Assembly: GCA_937900135.1 (NCBI GenBank)
Contig: CALCDJ010000088.1
Span: forward strand, 1 to 53,652
Length of the DNA stretch: 53,652 bases
Reading direction: 5' to 3'
DNA from: an uncultured Blautia sp.
GTDB taxonomy: Bacteria; Bacillota; Clostridia; Lachnospirales; Lachnospiraceae
The notes under the pieces were generated by a model, which searched no databases, was not told the DNA's origin, and worked only from the letters and a program-made list of their open reading frames with translations. Within the stretch, counting starts at the first letter, position 1. Each line of letters opens with the position of its first letter. A program made the translations under genes and the position numbers. This document shows, one piece after another, positions 15,984 to 24,522 of the stretch.

Positions 15984-17549
15984 ATGGTACAGGAAAAATT
16001 AAGAGCGGTATTCTATGCAAGAGTATCAACAGAGGAGGAGAAACAGCTTAACGCACTTGAGAAGCAAATACAAGAAAATAGAGATATAATAAATAAGAAT
16101 GGATGGATCCTTGTACGAGAGTACATAGATGAGGGTAAAAGCGGCACTACTACAAAAAGAAGAAGTAGCTATAAACGGCTCTTAGCTGATATGACAGCGG
16201 ATAAATTTGACATAATTGTATGTAAAGATCAGGAAAGATTACAGAGGAATACTCTTGACTGGTATTTGTTTGTGGATAATTTGGTTAAGAATAACCTTAA
16301 ATTATTTATGTATCTTGATAACAAATTTTTTACTCCGGCTGAGGATGCACTTATCACAGGTATTAAAGCTATCATTGCTGAGGAATACAGTAGAAATTTG
16401 AGCAAGAAACTCAATAACGCAAATAAGAGAAGAGTTGAGAGAGCACTTGCTGGAGAAGAAATAGCGGCAATGGGTAACGGTAAATCTCTGGCTTTTAAAA
16501 TCGTAAATGGTAAGTGGGTAAAAGATGAAAAAGAGGCTGAGCTGGGTAAAAAGATCTTTGAGCTTTATCTCCAGTGGAACAGTATTAGAAAAGTGAGAGA
16601 CTGGGTGAATAACAATGGATATACAAACAGTGTAGGAAAACCCTTTACCTCTGAGAGCATTGCAAGAATATTGAAAAATGAAAAAGCAAAAGGTATAATT
16701 GTTATGGGACATCATCATCACGATTTTGATAAAAAGAAAATCGTAAAGATGCCTGAGGAGCAATGGGTAAGGATTAAAGCTCCTGAGCTGGCTTATGTGA
16801 GTGAGGAAACTTTTGACGAAGTACAGAGGAGACTTAAAGCAAAGACCGGGAAAAAGAGGGGAGTAAATGCTTACTCTAATCCCCTTAGTAGTAAGCTATA
16901 TTGCGGTAAGTGTGGAGGAAAGCTCTGGAAACATAGCTCAAATGGATATATAGGCTGGTATTGCTCCTCTAAATTGGCTAAAGGTGATGTACAATGCACT
17001 GGAGTATCTACCACATCCGTTAGGATCAGAAAAATTTATTCTGAAATATCTAAGGGGTTGGTAGTAAATAAATCAGCGGTAAAGTCCTCTATGCTGGAAT
17101 GGTTACATCAATTAAAGTCCTCCTTACAGATTGAGGATCAAAGTAAGCAGATACAAAAAACCATAGAACAGCTTGAGAGAAAGAAAAATAAATTGACAGA
17201 GGCTTATTTAGATGAGATTATTTCTAAAGCAGATTACCGGGAGAAATACTCAGCTATTGAAATGCAGATAACGGAACAACAAAAACTTTTAATCCCGGTA
17301 GAAGAGAATGAGGATATAAAAGATATTGAGGAAGTCATTAAAAACATAGACAGAGAGATAGATGATTTTATAGCCTCATCACAATTTGAAGAAAGCAAAG
17401 TAGATTATTTAATTGAACACACAAAGAAAATAACAGTAATTGACAAAGAGCACTATATTATAGATCTGGATCTTTTAGCTGGGGTTATACTAACAGGAAA
17501 AGATTTTCTGTTATATGTTCACAATACTATGCCGTTCTACCATGAGTGA
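15984..17549 (+). CDS. Large serine integrase
   Basis: A 521-residue large serine recombinase. The resolvase-type catalytic domain opens VFYARVSTEEE, with the nucleophile Ser at about residue 15 and R/D motifs in VCKDQERLQRNTLDW. A recombinase domain follows at about residues 170-270, then a zinc ribbon (LYCGKCGGKLWKHSS ... WYCSSK) and a coiled coil at about 385-470. It integrates and excises the prophage. The ATG at 15984 has AGGAGG; the upstream ATG at 15933 lacks one. Its last codons and stop (HE-TGA) overlap the split phosphatase gene, so the integrase end lies at or beyond the crossover site. Confidence 0.95.
   Translation: MVQEKLRAVFYARVSTEEEKQLNALEKQIQENRDIINKNGWILVREYIDEGKSGTTTKRRSSYKRLLADMTADKFDIIVCKDQERLQRNTLDWYLFVDNLVKNNLKLFMYLDNKFFTPAEDALITGIKAIIAEEYSRNLSKKLNNANKRRVERALAGEEIAAMGNGKSLAFKIVNGKWVKDEKEAELGKKIFELYLQWNSIRKVRDWVNNNGYTNSVGKPFTSESIARILKNEKAKGIIVMGHHHHDFDKKKIVKMPEEQWVRIKAPELAYVSEETFDEVQRRLKAKTGKKRGVNAYSNPLSSKLYCGKCGGKLWKHSSNGYIGWYCSSKLAKGDVQCTGVSTTSVRIRKIYSEISKGLVVNKSAVKSSMLEWLHQLKSSLQIEDQSKQIQKTIEQLERKKNKLTEAYLDEIISKADYREKYSAIEMQITEQQKLLIPVEENEDIKDIEEVIKNIDREIDDFIASSQFEESKVDYLIEHTKKITVIDKEHYIIDLDLLAGVILTGKDFLLYVHNTMPFYHE
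17525..17546. other. Prophage right attachment site (attR), approximate
   Basis: Within these bases the phosphatase reading frame becomes host-like: TGCCGTTCTACC encodes the CRST of its P-loop. Upstream sequence is phage. The crossover core must lie in or next to this segment; the exact dinucleotide cannot be set without attL or an empty site. Confidence 0.7.
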
Positions 17550-17958
17550 AAGTGTTTTCACTCATATGATCAACCATCAGAATCTTTCAGATCAGTTTAT
17601 AATTGATTCTGCTGCAACCAGTACAGAAGAGATTGGCAATCCGCCCCACAGAGGAACTGTAAAAAAATTGCGTGAAGTGGGGATTCCACTTGTACCGCAC
17701 AGAGCGCGGCAGATTACATGGAAGGATTACGAAAAATTTGATTACATCATTGGCATGGATCAGTGGAACATAAGGAATCTGAATCGTATGTTGAAGGGAG
17801 ATCCAGACGGCAAGGTATATAAATTGTTAAGTTTTGCCGGAACAGACAGGGATATTGCCGATCCCTGGTATACGGGGAATTTTGATGTTACTTATACAGA
17901 TATTGTGGAAGGGTGCGAGGGCTTTTTGGCATATCTGAAAAGACAGCGGAAAATCTAA
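17530..17958 (+). pseudogene. Low-molecular-weight protein tyrosine phosphatase, 5' end removed by prophage
   Basis: The frame from the CRS of the P-loop to the end matches low-molecular-weight tyrosine phosphatases: SAATSTEEIGNPPHRGT, DYIIGMDQWNIRNLNRM, and the general-acid loop DPWYTGNFDVTYTDIVEGCE. The first dozen or so residues, including the nucleophile Cys of CX5R, are missing and replaced by phage-derived codons (MFTIL before CRS from ATG 17515). The aligned position of the nucleophile is then Met, so any product would be inactive. The missing 5' part should lie at the far prophage end, outside the window. Excision would restore the gene. Confidence 0.88.
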
Positions 17959-17992
17959 AGGAAAGAAAGCTTTTGGTGTTCCTTTCTTTTTT
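17957..17992 (+). terminator. Possible terminator after phosphatase fragment
   Basis: AAAGGAA / TTCCTTT stem with a 15-base loop followed by CTTTTTTG, directly after the phosphatase stop. The long loop makes it weaker than the others. Confidence 0.5.
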
Positions 17993-18165
17993 GTCGAACA
18001 GAACATCTTTACAAATGCCGTATTACCCGTTATACTGTAACCACAGCAGCTCAGAAGGGAGCAATCAGCTCCCTTTTCTATTCAAAAAAGGAGAAAATCT
18101 TTCTCCTGATCTTATTCAAATCTCAGGCATTCGCCTGGCAATTTCAAAGAAAGAAGGAACAGAAT

Positions 18166-19092
18166 ATGAGAAAAAATTATGCGGCATTTGTGGAAAGTCT
18201 GCGCCGGTCTATTATGACAGTTACAGATTTAAGGGAGGACCAGGTTTACTTTGTAAAAGCTGAGGAAAATCCGGCAGATTCAGGGGATTGCCTGTTTTTG
18301 GAGTGTGGTGTTCAGGCGAATTTAAAAGAGGTCTGTGCTCTTCATGTAGATGATTTGTATGAACATTATCAGAGAGGAATCTCTTTGGAAAAGATCATCG
18401 GAGATGCCATGGAGCAGTTTGAGGCTGTAAGAAATGAGGAGAATATATCGAAGGTACTCTCTCTTGCAGATTTTGGCAAAATTAAAAATGATCTGTTTGT
18501 GCGTTTGCTGAATGCAGAGAGAAATCGGGAAATGCTGAAAGATGTGGTACACCGGGTGGTGGGAGATATTGCATTGGTTTTATATCTCAGACTCAATGAG
18601 ACAGAAGCAGGATTTGCCAGCTTAAAAATACCGGAGAACTTTTTTGAAAAATGGGGGATGACACGGGAGGCAATTTTCGAGCATGCGCTTTTGAACACCT
18701 ATTATATGAATCCCCCCAGAGTTTATCAATGGCAGAAAATGTTATATGATTCTGACTATTCAGGAGAAAATTTTATGGATCTTATGACGGGATTTCGTTT
18801 TCAGAACAATCCTTCAGGCGATTGTCTCAGCACCACCAGAAGAACGAATGGGGCGGTGGCTGTTTTTCTGCCAGGGGTGGCAGAACGGATTGCGCAGCTG
18901 ATCGGACATGGATTTTATATGGTGTTTACCAGTATTCATGAGGTGATGATCCATAATGATGAATTGGTAGAGGTAAATCAGCTTCGTCAGGTTTTAAAAG
19001 AAACAATAGAGGAAGCCACTCCGGAGGAGGATTTTCTTTCCTATTATATATACCACTATAACAAAGAAACGGGTGAGATTACTTACTATTAA
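18166..19092 (+). CDS. DUF5688 family protein
   Basis: A 308-residue protein of a family common in Lachnospiraceae (DUF5688); recognisable parts are VDDLYEHYQRG, a central MNPPRVYQWQKML and a C-terminal ETGEITYY. Function unknown; no membrane segment or signal peptide. Start ATG 18166 with AGAAGGAA upstream. It stands alone between the phosphatase fragment and the amidase gene. Confidence 0.75.
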   Translation: MRKNYAAFVESLRRSIMTVTDLREDQVYFVKAEENPADSGDCLFLECGVQANLKEVCALHVDDLYEHYQRGISLEKIIGDAMEQFEAVRNEENISKVLSLADFGKIKNDLFVRLLNAERNREMLKDVVHRVVGDIALVLYLRLNETEAGFASLKIPENFFEKWGMTREAIFEHALLNTYYMNPPRVYQWQKMLYDSDYSGENFMDLMTGFRFQNNPSGDCLSTTRRTNGAVAVFLPGVAERIAQLIGHGFYMVFTSIHEVMIHNDELVEVNQLRQVLKETIEEATPEEDFLSYYIYHYNKETGEITYY

Positions 19093-19205
19093 AGAGATTG
19101 GAATCAGGAAATCAGAGAACTGCGCTTTGTACCGTATGCATGTAAAGCACACAATTTTTTTTAGGGCATATTTTAAAGATAAATAGATTCTTTGGAGGAA
19201 AAAAA

Positions 19206-19967
19206 TTGGCATATAAAATTATGCTGGATGCTGGTCACGGGGGAAAAGATCCCGGCGCAGTATACCAGGAAAGAAAGGAAAAAGAGGATACCCTGAAGCT
19301 GACCATGGCGGTGGGAAAGCTTTTGGCTGAAAATGGAATAGATGTTGTTTATACAAGAACTACGGATGTGTATCAGACGCCCTTTGAAAAAGCGCAGCTG
19401 GCGAATAGATCCGGTGCAGATTATTTTATTTCTTTTCACCGGAACAGTAGTCCAAAAGCGAATCAGTATGATGGCGTTGAGGTGCTTCTCTATGATAAAA
19501 GCGGTATAAAATATCAGATGGCAGAGAATATTCTGGGGGCTATGGGGGAACTTGGATTTCGGGAAATCGGAGTAAAAGAGCGCCCTGGACTTGTGGTTCT
19601 GCGAAGGACAAAAATGCCGGCGCTTCTTGTAGAAGCTGGATTTATCAATTCAGATAAGGACAATCAGCTGTTTGATGAGAAACTGGATGAAATTGCCAGA
19701 GGAATTGCAGAGGCAATTCTGGGAACTTTATCAGAGGAGGATGTGGAAGGACCGGTTTATTACCGGGTACAGACAGGAGCGTTTAAGAACAGAGAAAATG
19801 CGGATCGTATGCTGTATCAGCTGACAGATCAGGGATACCCTGCGTTTCTGCTGCATACGGATGGATGGTATAAGGTGCAGGTTGGCGCATTTCTGCAGAT
19901 TGGCAATGCCATTCGTATGGAACAGAAGCTGCGTGACCAGGGTTACAGTACCATGATCGTTACCTGA
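19206..19967 (+). CDS. N-acetylmuramoyl-L-alanine amidase with SPOR domain
   Basis: A 253-residue Amidase_3 enzyme that cleaves the amide bond between muramic acid and the stem peptide. Zinc and catalytic residues are visible: His in MLDAGHGGKDPG, His in YFISFHRNSS, Glu in LLVEAGFINS. From about residue 180 a SPOR domain (YYRVQTGAFKNRENADRMLY ... VQVGAFLQIGNAIRMEQKL) should bind denuded glycan at septa or spores. Start is TTG 19206 with GGAGG 8 bases upstream. There is no signal peptide, so export or action is unclear; such signal-less amidases often act in sporulation or lysis. Confidence 0.9.
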   Translation: MAYKIMLDAGHGGKDPGAVYQERKEKEDTLKLTMAVGKLLAENGIDVVYTRTTDVYQTPFEKAQLANRSGADYFISFHRNSSPKANQYDGVEVLLYDKSGIKYQMAENILGAMGELGFREIGVKERPGLVVLRRTKMPALLVEAGFINSDKDNQLFDEKLDEIARGIAEAILGTLSEEDVEGPVYYRVQTGAFKNRENADRMLYQLTDQGYPAFLLHTDGWYKVQVGAFLQIGNAIRMEQKLRDQGYSTMIVT

Positions 19968-20046
19968 GATGGGGACTGGTGTATAGAGAAGGCTCGTGTT
20001 ATGATAAAAAAAGAGGAGAATAACATACAGGCAGGAGGAGAAAAGA

Positions 20047-20637
20047 ATGTACCAGGATTTTTTAAAGCAGGTGGAGGAATTTATTTTTGTGGAGGATGAG
20101 CCAAAAAAGGCGGACATTATTTTTGTACCGGGAAATGGATATCCACAAAATGCGGAGCAGGCAGCAAGATTGTATCATGCCGGTCTGGCTCCTTATATTT
20201 TACCCAGTGGACGATACAGCATTACAACAGGAGCTTTTTCCGGAGTGCTTGCAAAGGAAGAGCAATATCGTGGAGTTTATGAAACAGAATGGGAATTTAT
20301 GAAAGCAGTTCTTCAAAAAAATGGAGTACCGGAAACTGCAATCCTCAAAGAAGACGAAGCTACTTATACCTATGAGAATGCGCTTTTTTCCAGAAAAGTT
20401 ACAGACAGGCAGAAGCTTTCCGTTAGAACTGCACTCCTTTGCTGTAAAAACTATCATGCGAGAAGAGCTTTGATGTATTATCAGAAGGTATTTCCGGAAA
20501 CAGATATCAGGGTTTGCCCTTCCTGTGTGGATGGTATTGACCGGAATAACTGGAGATGTTCTGAGAAGGGAATTGAGGAAGTCACAAAAGAAATCACCAG
20601 GATCATTCATCAGTTTTCTGTGTTGATGAAATCATAG
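20047..20637 (+). CDS. YdcF family protein (DUF218)
   Basis: A 196-residue YdcF/ElyC-SanA-type protein. The motif KADIIFVPGNGYPQNAEQAA and the later RTALLCCKNYHARRALMYY are characteristic of the fold. Family members bind adenosyl ligands or act in envelope metabolism, but the reaction is unsettled. No transmembrane segment is seen. GCAGGAGG upstream of ATG. Confidence 0.82.
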   Translation: MYQDFLKQVEEFIFVEDEPKKADIIFVPGNGYPQNAEQAARLYHAGLAPYILPSGRYSITTGAFSGVLAKEEQYRGVYETEWEFMKAVLQKNGVPETAILKEDEATYTYENALFSRKVTDRQKLSVRTALLCCKNYHARRALMYYQKVFPETDIRVCPSCVDGIDRNNWRCSEKGIEEVTKEITRIIHQFSVLMKS

Positions 20638-20655
20638 AGGTTTTCTTCAAAAAAA

Positions 20656-20693
20656 CAGCCGAAGACATCTGGATCAACAGCAGTCTTCGGCTG
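20656..20693. terminator. Bidirectional terminator
   Basis: Perfect 11-bp stem CAGCCGAAGAC / GTCTTCGGCTG with A-rich 5' and T-containing 3' flanks, lying between the convergent YdcF and CBS-domain genes. Confidence 0.85.
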
Positions 20694-20700
20694 AAACTAT

Positions 20701-21990
20701 TTATTTGGACGGTTCAGAATGAGCAGCCTGTTTCTGAGCAGGAAGCCAGATATGCACCAGTTCAATACGGTTTTTATCCAACTGATCCACTACGAGACGA
20801 ATGCCGTTGTCCAGTGTGACAGACTGTCCCTGAGTGGGAAGGTTGTCCAGCTGTTCAATGATATAGCCGCCAATGGAATCGTAGTCTTCAGAATCCAGAT
20901 GAATCTGAAGGGCTTCTGCAATGTCATCCAATTTGGCGGAACCCAGGGCAATGTATTCCCGACCAGGCTGGATTTCCTTGAGGTCTTCTTCTTCATCTTC
21001 GTCGTATTCATCCCGGATTTCTCCTACGATTTCTTCCAGAAGGTCTTCCAGGGTTACAAGGCCGGCAGTGGAACCATATTCATCCAGTACAATGGCGAGA
21101 TTGACGGATGCTTTCCGCATTTCAATCATCAGATCAGCAGTTGCCTTATGTTCGTAAGTGAAGTAAGGCTCTCTGAGAATTTCCTGGATGGAAAATATTT
21201 TATCCTTCGGATAAAGAAGAAGGTCTTTGACATTGATAATGCCCACAATATTATCTGTATTGTCTTCATATACCGGGAAGCGGGTGTGCATATCCTCTTT
21301 GAAAATCGCAATGAGTTCCTCGTATGTGCTGTTTATATCTACGAAGGTCATATCAATACGTGGAATCATAACATCTTTGGCAGAAGAATCTCCAAAATCA
21401 AATACATTGTAGATCATCTGTTTTTCTTCCCGCTCAATTACGCCTTCTTCCTGGCTGACATTGACGATAGTACGAAGCTCATGTTCTGTCATGGCATTGT
21501 GCTTGGCGTCTGGGTCAACGCGGAGAAGAAACATGACTCCGCTGGAAAGTTTTCCAATCAGATAAACTACCGGGGTTAAGATAACCATGAGAAGGTAAAT
21601 GATCCGTGCATAGGAAAGAGCCAGCTTTTCTGCGTGGATGGAAGCCAGAGTTTTTGGGGTGATCTCTCCGAAAAGAAGAATGACCAAAGTCATAAAACCG
21701 GTTGCCAGTCCCACATAGACATTACCAAACAGCTGAATGGTAAGAGTGGTGGTCAGAGAAGATGCTGCCATGTTTACAATGTTGTTTCCAATAAGAATGG
21801 TGCTGAGCATTTTTCCGGAATCGGAAATCACCTTTTCCAGAATGGCTGCCCGCTTGTTGCCTTGCTCTACAAGGGTCTGTATTCGAATCCGGTTCACTGT
21901 TGTCATGGATGTTTCCGCAGAGGAGAAAAATCCGGACAGAAGAACCAGGATCAATAACGTGACACCTTGTATCGGTACACTTGAATCCAA
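20701..21990 (-). CDS. CorC/HlyC-type membrane protein (CNNM, CBS pair, CorC_HlyC)
   Basis: About 430 residues. An N-terminal DUF21/CNNM domain carries several membrane segments (VTLLILVLLSGFFSSAETSM; a basic loop; FGEITPKTLASIHAEKLALS). It is followed by two CBS domains (about 205-325; VMIPRIDMTFVDINSTYEEL and ILREPYFTYEHKATADLMIE) and a C-terminal CorC_HlyC domain. Such proteins are called hemolysins historically but are likely Mg2+/cation efflux or regulatory proteins. Start TTG at 21990 has AGGAG about 11 bases upstream; GTG at 22002 overlaps that site and is less likely. Confidence 0.9.
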   Translation of the reverse strand: MDSSVPIQGVTLLILVLLSGFFSSAETSMTTVNRIRIQTLVEQGNKRAAILEKVISDSGKMLSTILIGNNIVNMAASSLTTTLTIQLFGNVYVGLATGFMTLVILLFGEITPKTLASIHAEKLALSYARIIYLLMVILTPVVYLIGKLSSGVMFLLRVDPDAKHNAMTEHELRTIVNVSQEEGVIEREEKQMIYNVFDFGDSSAKDVMIPRIDMTFVDINSTYEELIAIFKEDMHTRFPVYEDNTDNIVGIINVKDLLLYPKDKIFSIQEILREPYFTYEHKATADLMIEMRKASVNLAIVLDEYGSTAGLVTLEDLLEEIVGEIRDEYDEDEEEDLKEIQPGREYIALGSAKLDDIAEALQIHLDSEDYDSIGGYIIEQLDNLPTQGQSVTLDNGIRLVVDQLDKNRIELVHIWLPAQKQAAHSEPSK

Positions 21991-22214
21991 AGTAAAATTC
22001 ACTCCTTTTAAATTAATAGATCATAATACCAGATTCTTAAAGGGAAAACCTTAACCTCTGATATTATATAAAGGAAAATATACATGATTTTCATGGAAAT
22101 TTCAAGAGTCTCTCTTCATTTTAAAGAATAAAAAAATGAAATTAGGGGTGTCGAAAGGAAAGGGAATGTGCTATAATGATTTTGACGAAAAATGTAAAAT
22201 ACTGTTACGAAATC

Positions 22215-22243
22215 TTTACAAGTGGATTAAAATTTGGTATAGT
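22215..22243 (+). promoter_or_regulatory. Promoter for surface protein gene
   Basis: TTTACA (22215-22220), 17-base spacer, TATAGT (22238-22243), 64 bases before the gene start. A second candidate, TGC-TATAAT near 22171-22179, lies upstream. The rest of the 22,003-22,307 gap holds divergent promoter sequence and no gene. Confidence 0.7.
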
Positions 22244-22307
22244 ACATAGGTAATGAAGGAATCATGCAGTGATTTGCGAAAATGTGAGGATGAAAAAGGT
22301 GAAGAAT

Positions 22308-23711
22308 ATGACAATGAAATATACTTATAATAAAAAAAGTGTGCGTGTACTGGCAGCTGCGGCCTTAACAGCAGTATTAATGGGAAGTCAGGTAATGCCT
22401 GTTTTTGCAACAGAAGAATCCATGGTAGAAACCAACACGGTAATCCCGGAAAACATTACCATTGAGTATCCGGTTCCCCTTTCAGAGGTGGTTCTTCCGG
22501 AGAGCGAGAAGGGAACATTGAAGTGGACGGATGACTCTTTTGTTCCGTCGAAGCGTGTCCAGTCCTGTGAGGTGGAATTTAAACCGGTACACCCGGAAGA
22601 GTTTCAGGATTGCGAGGGTTGGGATGCAGAAGCCGGTGTACTCTTTGATTCTGTGACAGTGGTGGTCAGCAGCATTCAGGAAGAAACACCAGAGGAGGAA
22701 CCTGTTCAGCCCCAGGTGCCGGAGATAACTGTAACACCAGGAGTTACTGAAACACCGGAGAGTTCTCCTGCACCAGAGGTTTCTGTGACTCCGTCTGAGA
22801 AGCCGGAGGAAATGCCAAAGGAACCTGAGGCAGAGGGAGAAGTCCCTTCTGATTCTGAGGGAGAATTGGGAAATGACGAACTGATTCAGGAGGAAGTACC
22901 AGAAGCAGAGAGTGATTCCAAGGATAATATTTTTGATCAGCCAGAAGAGAACTTTACTCAGGATAACCGTCCCACTGATGTAGAGGAAACCATTTCTGAG
23001 GAAGAGAAACTTCTTCGTGCAGATGAGAACCATAATTGCAATGGAATCGGAGTATCAGGAATTAATCTTCCGTGGTATGTACAGTTCCGTGTATCCAGCG
23101 GTTCCGCATATCAGTTCACGAATGAAGCAGATGCAGGAATCTTCCAGTCTTATGAATTTGAACTTTGGGATTTACAGAACAATACAGAATATGACATTCC
23201 AGATGGAGAATATGTAAGTGTAACAGTACCTGTGAAGGAAGGATACGATTACACCATCGAACATCTTCTGGATAATGGAGCAATGGAAACGATCATTCCA
23301 AGTGTAGAGGGCGGAACCATGGTATTTAGTACCAGCTCTTTCAGTCCTTTTGGAATTGCCGGCAGCAAGCCATTGGTAGGAGAAGAACTTACAGACGATA
23401 ATTACGGAAGCAGCGCAGAAATTGATGGAGAAGATGGTGCAGAAGGAGAGAATGTGACCACGATCACCAATACACCTACAGCATCTTCTGGAAACGAAGA
23501 CAAGGAATCCGGAAGCAGTCAGGTGATTAAGGAAGATAAGAACACCTCTTCTGATGCAAACACCGCCAAGGATACGAAGGACGCCGGCAACTCTTCCAGC
23601 AAGACCGTAAATACAGGAGATAATACACCGATCCTTCCTTTTGTGATTCTGTTTGTGGCTGCCATTGCAGTGATCGCAGGTGTTGTGGTATTTTTAAAAA
23701 AGAGAAAATAA
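22308..23711 (+). CDS. Cell-surface protein with signal peptide and C-terminal NTGD-type anchor
   Basis: A 467-residue secreted protein. Residues 1-35 form a signal peptide (basic start, then ALTAVLMGSQVMPVFA). An acidic Pro/Glu/Thr-rich stalk spans about 130-240, a folded domain with YDIPDGEYVSVTVPVKEGYD spans about 260-370, and a second low-complexity linker follows. The C-terminus has VNTGDNTPILPF, a hydrophobic span and KKRK: a cell-wall sorting signal with NTGD in place of LPXTG, a variant seen in Lachnospiraceae. Start chosen at ATG 22308 with GGTGA upstream; earlier in-frame ATGs (22269, 22290) are possible. Ligand unknown. Confidence 0.75.
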   Translation: MTMKYTYNKKSVRVLAAAALTAVLMGSQVMPVFATEESMVETNTVIPENITIEYPVPLSEVVLPESEKGTLKWTDDSFVPSKRVQSCEVEFKPVHPEEFQDCEGWDAEAGVLFDSVTVVVSSIQEETPEEEPVQPQVPEITVTPGVTETPESSPAPEVSVTPSEKPEEMPKEPEAEGEVPSDSEGELGNDELIQEEVPEAESDSKDNIFDQPEENFTQDNRPTDVEETISEEEKLLRADENHNCNGIGVSGINLPWYVQFRVSSGSAYQFTNEADAGIFQSYEFELWDLQNNTEYDIPDGEYVSVTVPVKEGYDYTIEHLLDNGAMETIIPSVEGGTMVFSTSSFSPFGIAGSKPLVGEELTDDNYGSSAEIDGEDGAEGENVTTITNTPTASSGNEDKESGSSQVIKEDKNTSSDANTAKDTKDAGNSSSKTVNTGDNTPILPFVILFVAAIAVIAGVVVFLKKRK

Positions 23712-23735
23712 CCAGATAAAAGGAATAAGAGAAAT

Positions 23736-23768
23736 AGCCTTTCCATATGTTTGATATGGGAGGGCTGT
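23736..23768 (+). terminator. Hairpin overlapping the next ribosome binding site
   Basis: AGCCTTTCCATAT pairs with ATATGGGAGGGCT (13 positions, two G-U) and is followed by GTTTTT. It can terminate the surface protein transcript. The right arm also contains GGGAGGG, the binding site of the next gene, so translation from read-through RNA would be masked. Confidence 0.65.
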
Positions 23769-23772
23769 TTTT

Positions 23773-24123
23773 ATGAAGATAAGAGCAATTTTAAAATCGT
23801 TGTTGTTTGCTTACATTCTGACAGGCGGTTTTCTTCTGCTTCTGGCGTTTCTTCTGTTTAAGTTTGATCTGGGGGAAGGTCCGGTTTCAGCAGGTGTTGT
23901 GATCGTCTATGTGATTTCCTGTCTGGCAGGAGGCTTTATGGCGGGCAAAATCATGCGAAAAGAAAAGTATTTTTGGGGAATCCTGGTGGGGTTATGTTAT
24001 TTTGTGCTCCTGATTTCCGTTTCCTTCGGGGTACAGGGAAAATGGGATATGTCCTTTCAGCATGTTTTGACTACCTTTTGTATGTGCCTGGGAGGAGGAG
24101 CGCTAGGAGGAATGCTGGCCTGA
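23773..24123 (+). CDS. TIGR04086 family membrane protein
   Basis: A 116-residue protein with four predicted membrane helices and glycine-rich ends (LAGGFMAGKIMRKEK; CLGGGALGGMLA), matching TIGR04086 proteins that regularly sit beside the SCIFF peptide genes in Clostridia. Function unknown; the conserved neighbourhood suggests a link to SCIFF or Sec biology. Confidence 0.8.
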   Translation: MKIRAILKSLLFAYILTGGFLLLLAFLLFKFDLGEGPVSAGVVIVYVISCLAGGFMAGKIMRKEKYFWGILVGLCYFVLLISVSFGVQGKWDMSFQHVLTTFCMCLGGGALGGMLA

Positions 24124-24195
24124 AGAAGGGATGGAGCCAGTGTACAAATGGACAACACAGATAAGAAAAAAAGACTTTTAAATTGGAAAGTTTTA

Positions 24196-24204
24196 TGCTA
24201 TACT
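24196..24204 (+). promoter_or_regulatory. Extended -10 promoter for SCIFF gene
   Basis: TGC-TATACT forms an extended -10 element 36 bases before the SCIFF start; no strong -35 is seen. The short transcript would end at the hairpin at 24403-24428. Confidence 0.55.
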
Positions 24205-24240
24205 ATGCGAAGACATATTTATACATAAGGAGGATATATC

Positions 24241-24381
24241 ATGGAACATATCAAGACATTAAATACAAAGAACCTGCAGAACACAGTAAAAAAAGGTGGA
24301 TGCGGCGAGTGCCAGACATCCTGCCAGTCTGCATGTAAGACATCCTGCACAGTAGGAAACCAGAGCTGCGAGCAGAAATAA
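24241..24381 (+). CDS. scfA: SCIFF ranthipeptide precursor (six cysteines in forty-five)
   Basis: A 46-residue peptide with cysteines at 21, 24, 28, 32, 36 and 43 within KKGGCGECQTSCQ... and ...CTVGNQSCEQK. It is almost identical in pattern to SCIFF peptides conserved across Clostridia. The adjacent radical-SAM enzyme installs thioether cross-links from Cys. AAGGAGG precedes the ATG. The biological role is not settled; quorum-type signalling and metabolic control have been proposed for ranthipeptides. Confidence 0.95.
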   Translation: MEHIKTLNTKNLQNTVKKGGCGECQTSCQSACKTSCTVGNQSCEQK

Positions 24382-24402
24382 GGATCGCTCTGAAGAAGGA
24401 AA

Positions 24403-24428
24403 AAGCAGCGGAGTGAGCTCCGCTGCTT
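24403..24428 (+). terminator. Hairpin between SCIFF and maturase genes
   Basis: Perfect 11-bp stem AAGCAGCGGAG / CTCCGCTGCTT with a TGAG loop and a weak T-tract. It probably acts as a partial terminator so that the precursor is made in excess over its enzyme, and may stabilise the short RNA. Confidence 0.75.
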
Positions 24429-24522
24429 ATTCTTGCTTTACAGGAGCTTTTTTCTGAATTTACAAAAAAAGAAGCCTCTGTAATGATTTTTAAAAATGCT
24501 ATAAGGAAAGGATTTCAGAGAT

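Noticed and set aside
17913..18263. 116-codon frame after the phosphatase fragment
   Set aside because: It starts inside the phosphatase, crosses its terminator and ends inside the DUF5688 gene; composition is not protein-like.
20719..21579. 286-codon plus-strand frame opposite the CorC/HlyC gene
   Set aside because: It is antisense to a clear membrane/CBS protein and has Phe/Ile-rich composition without any family pattern.
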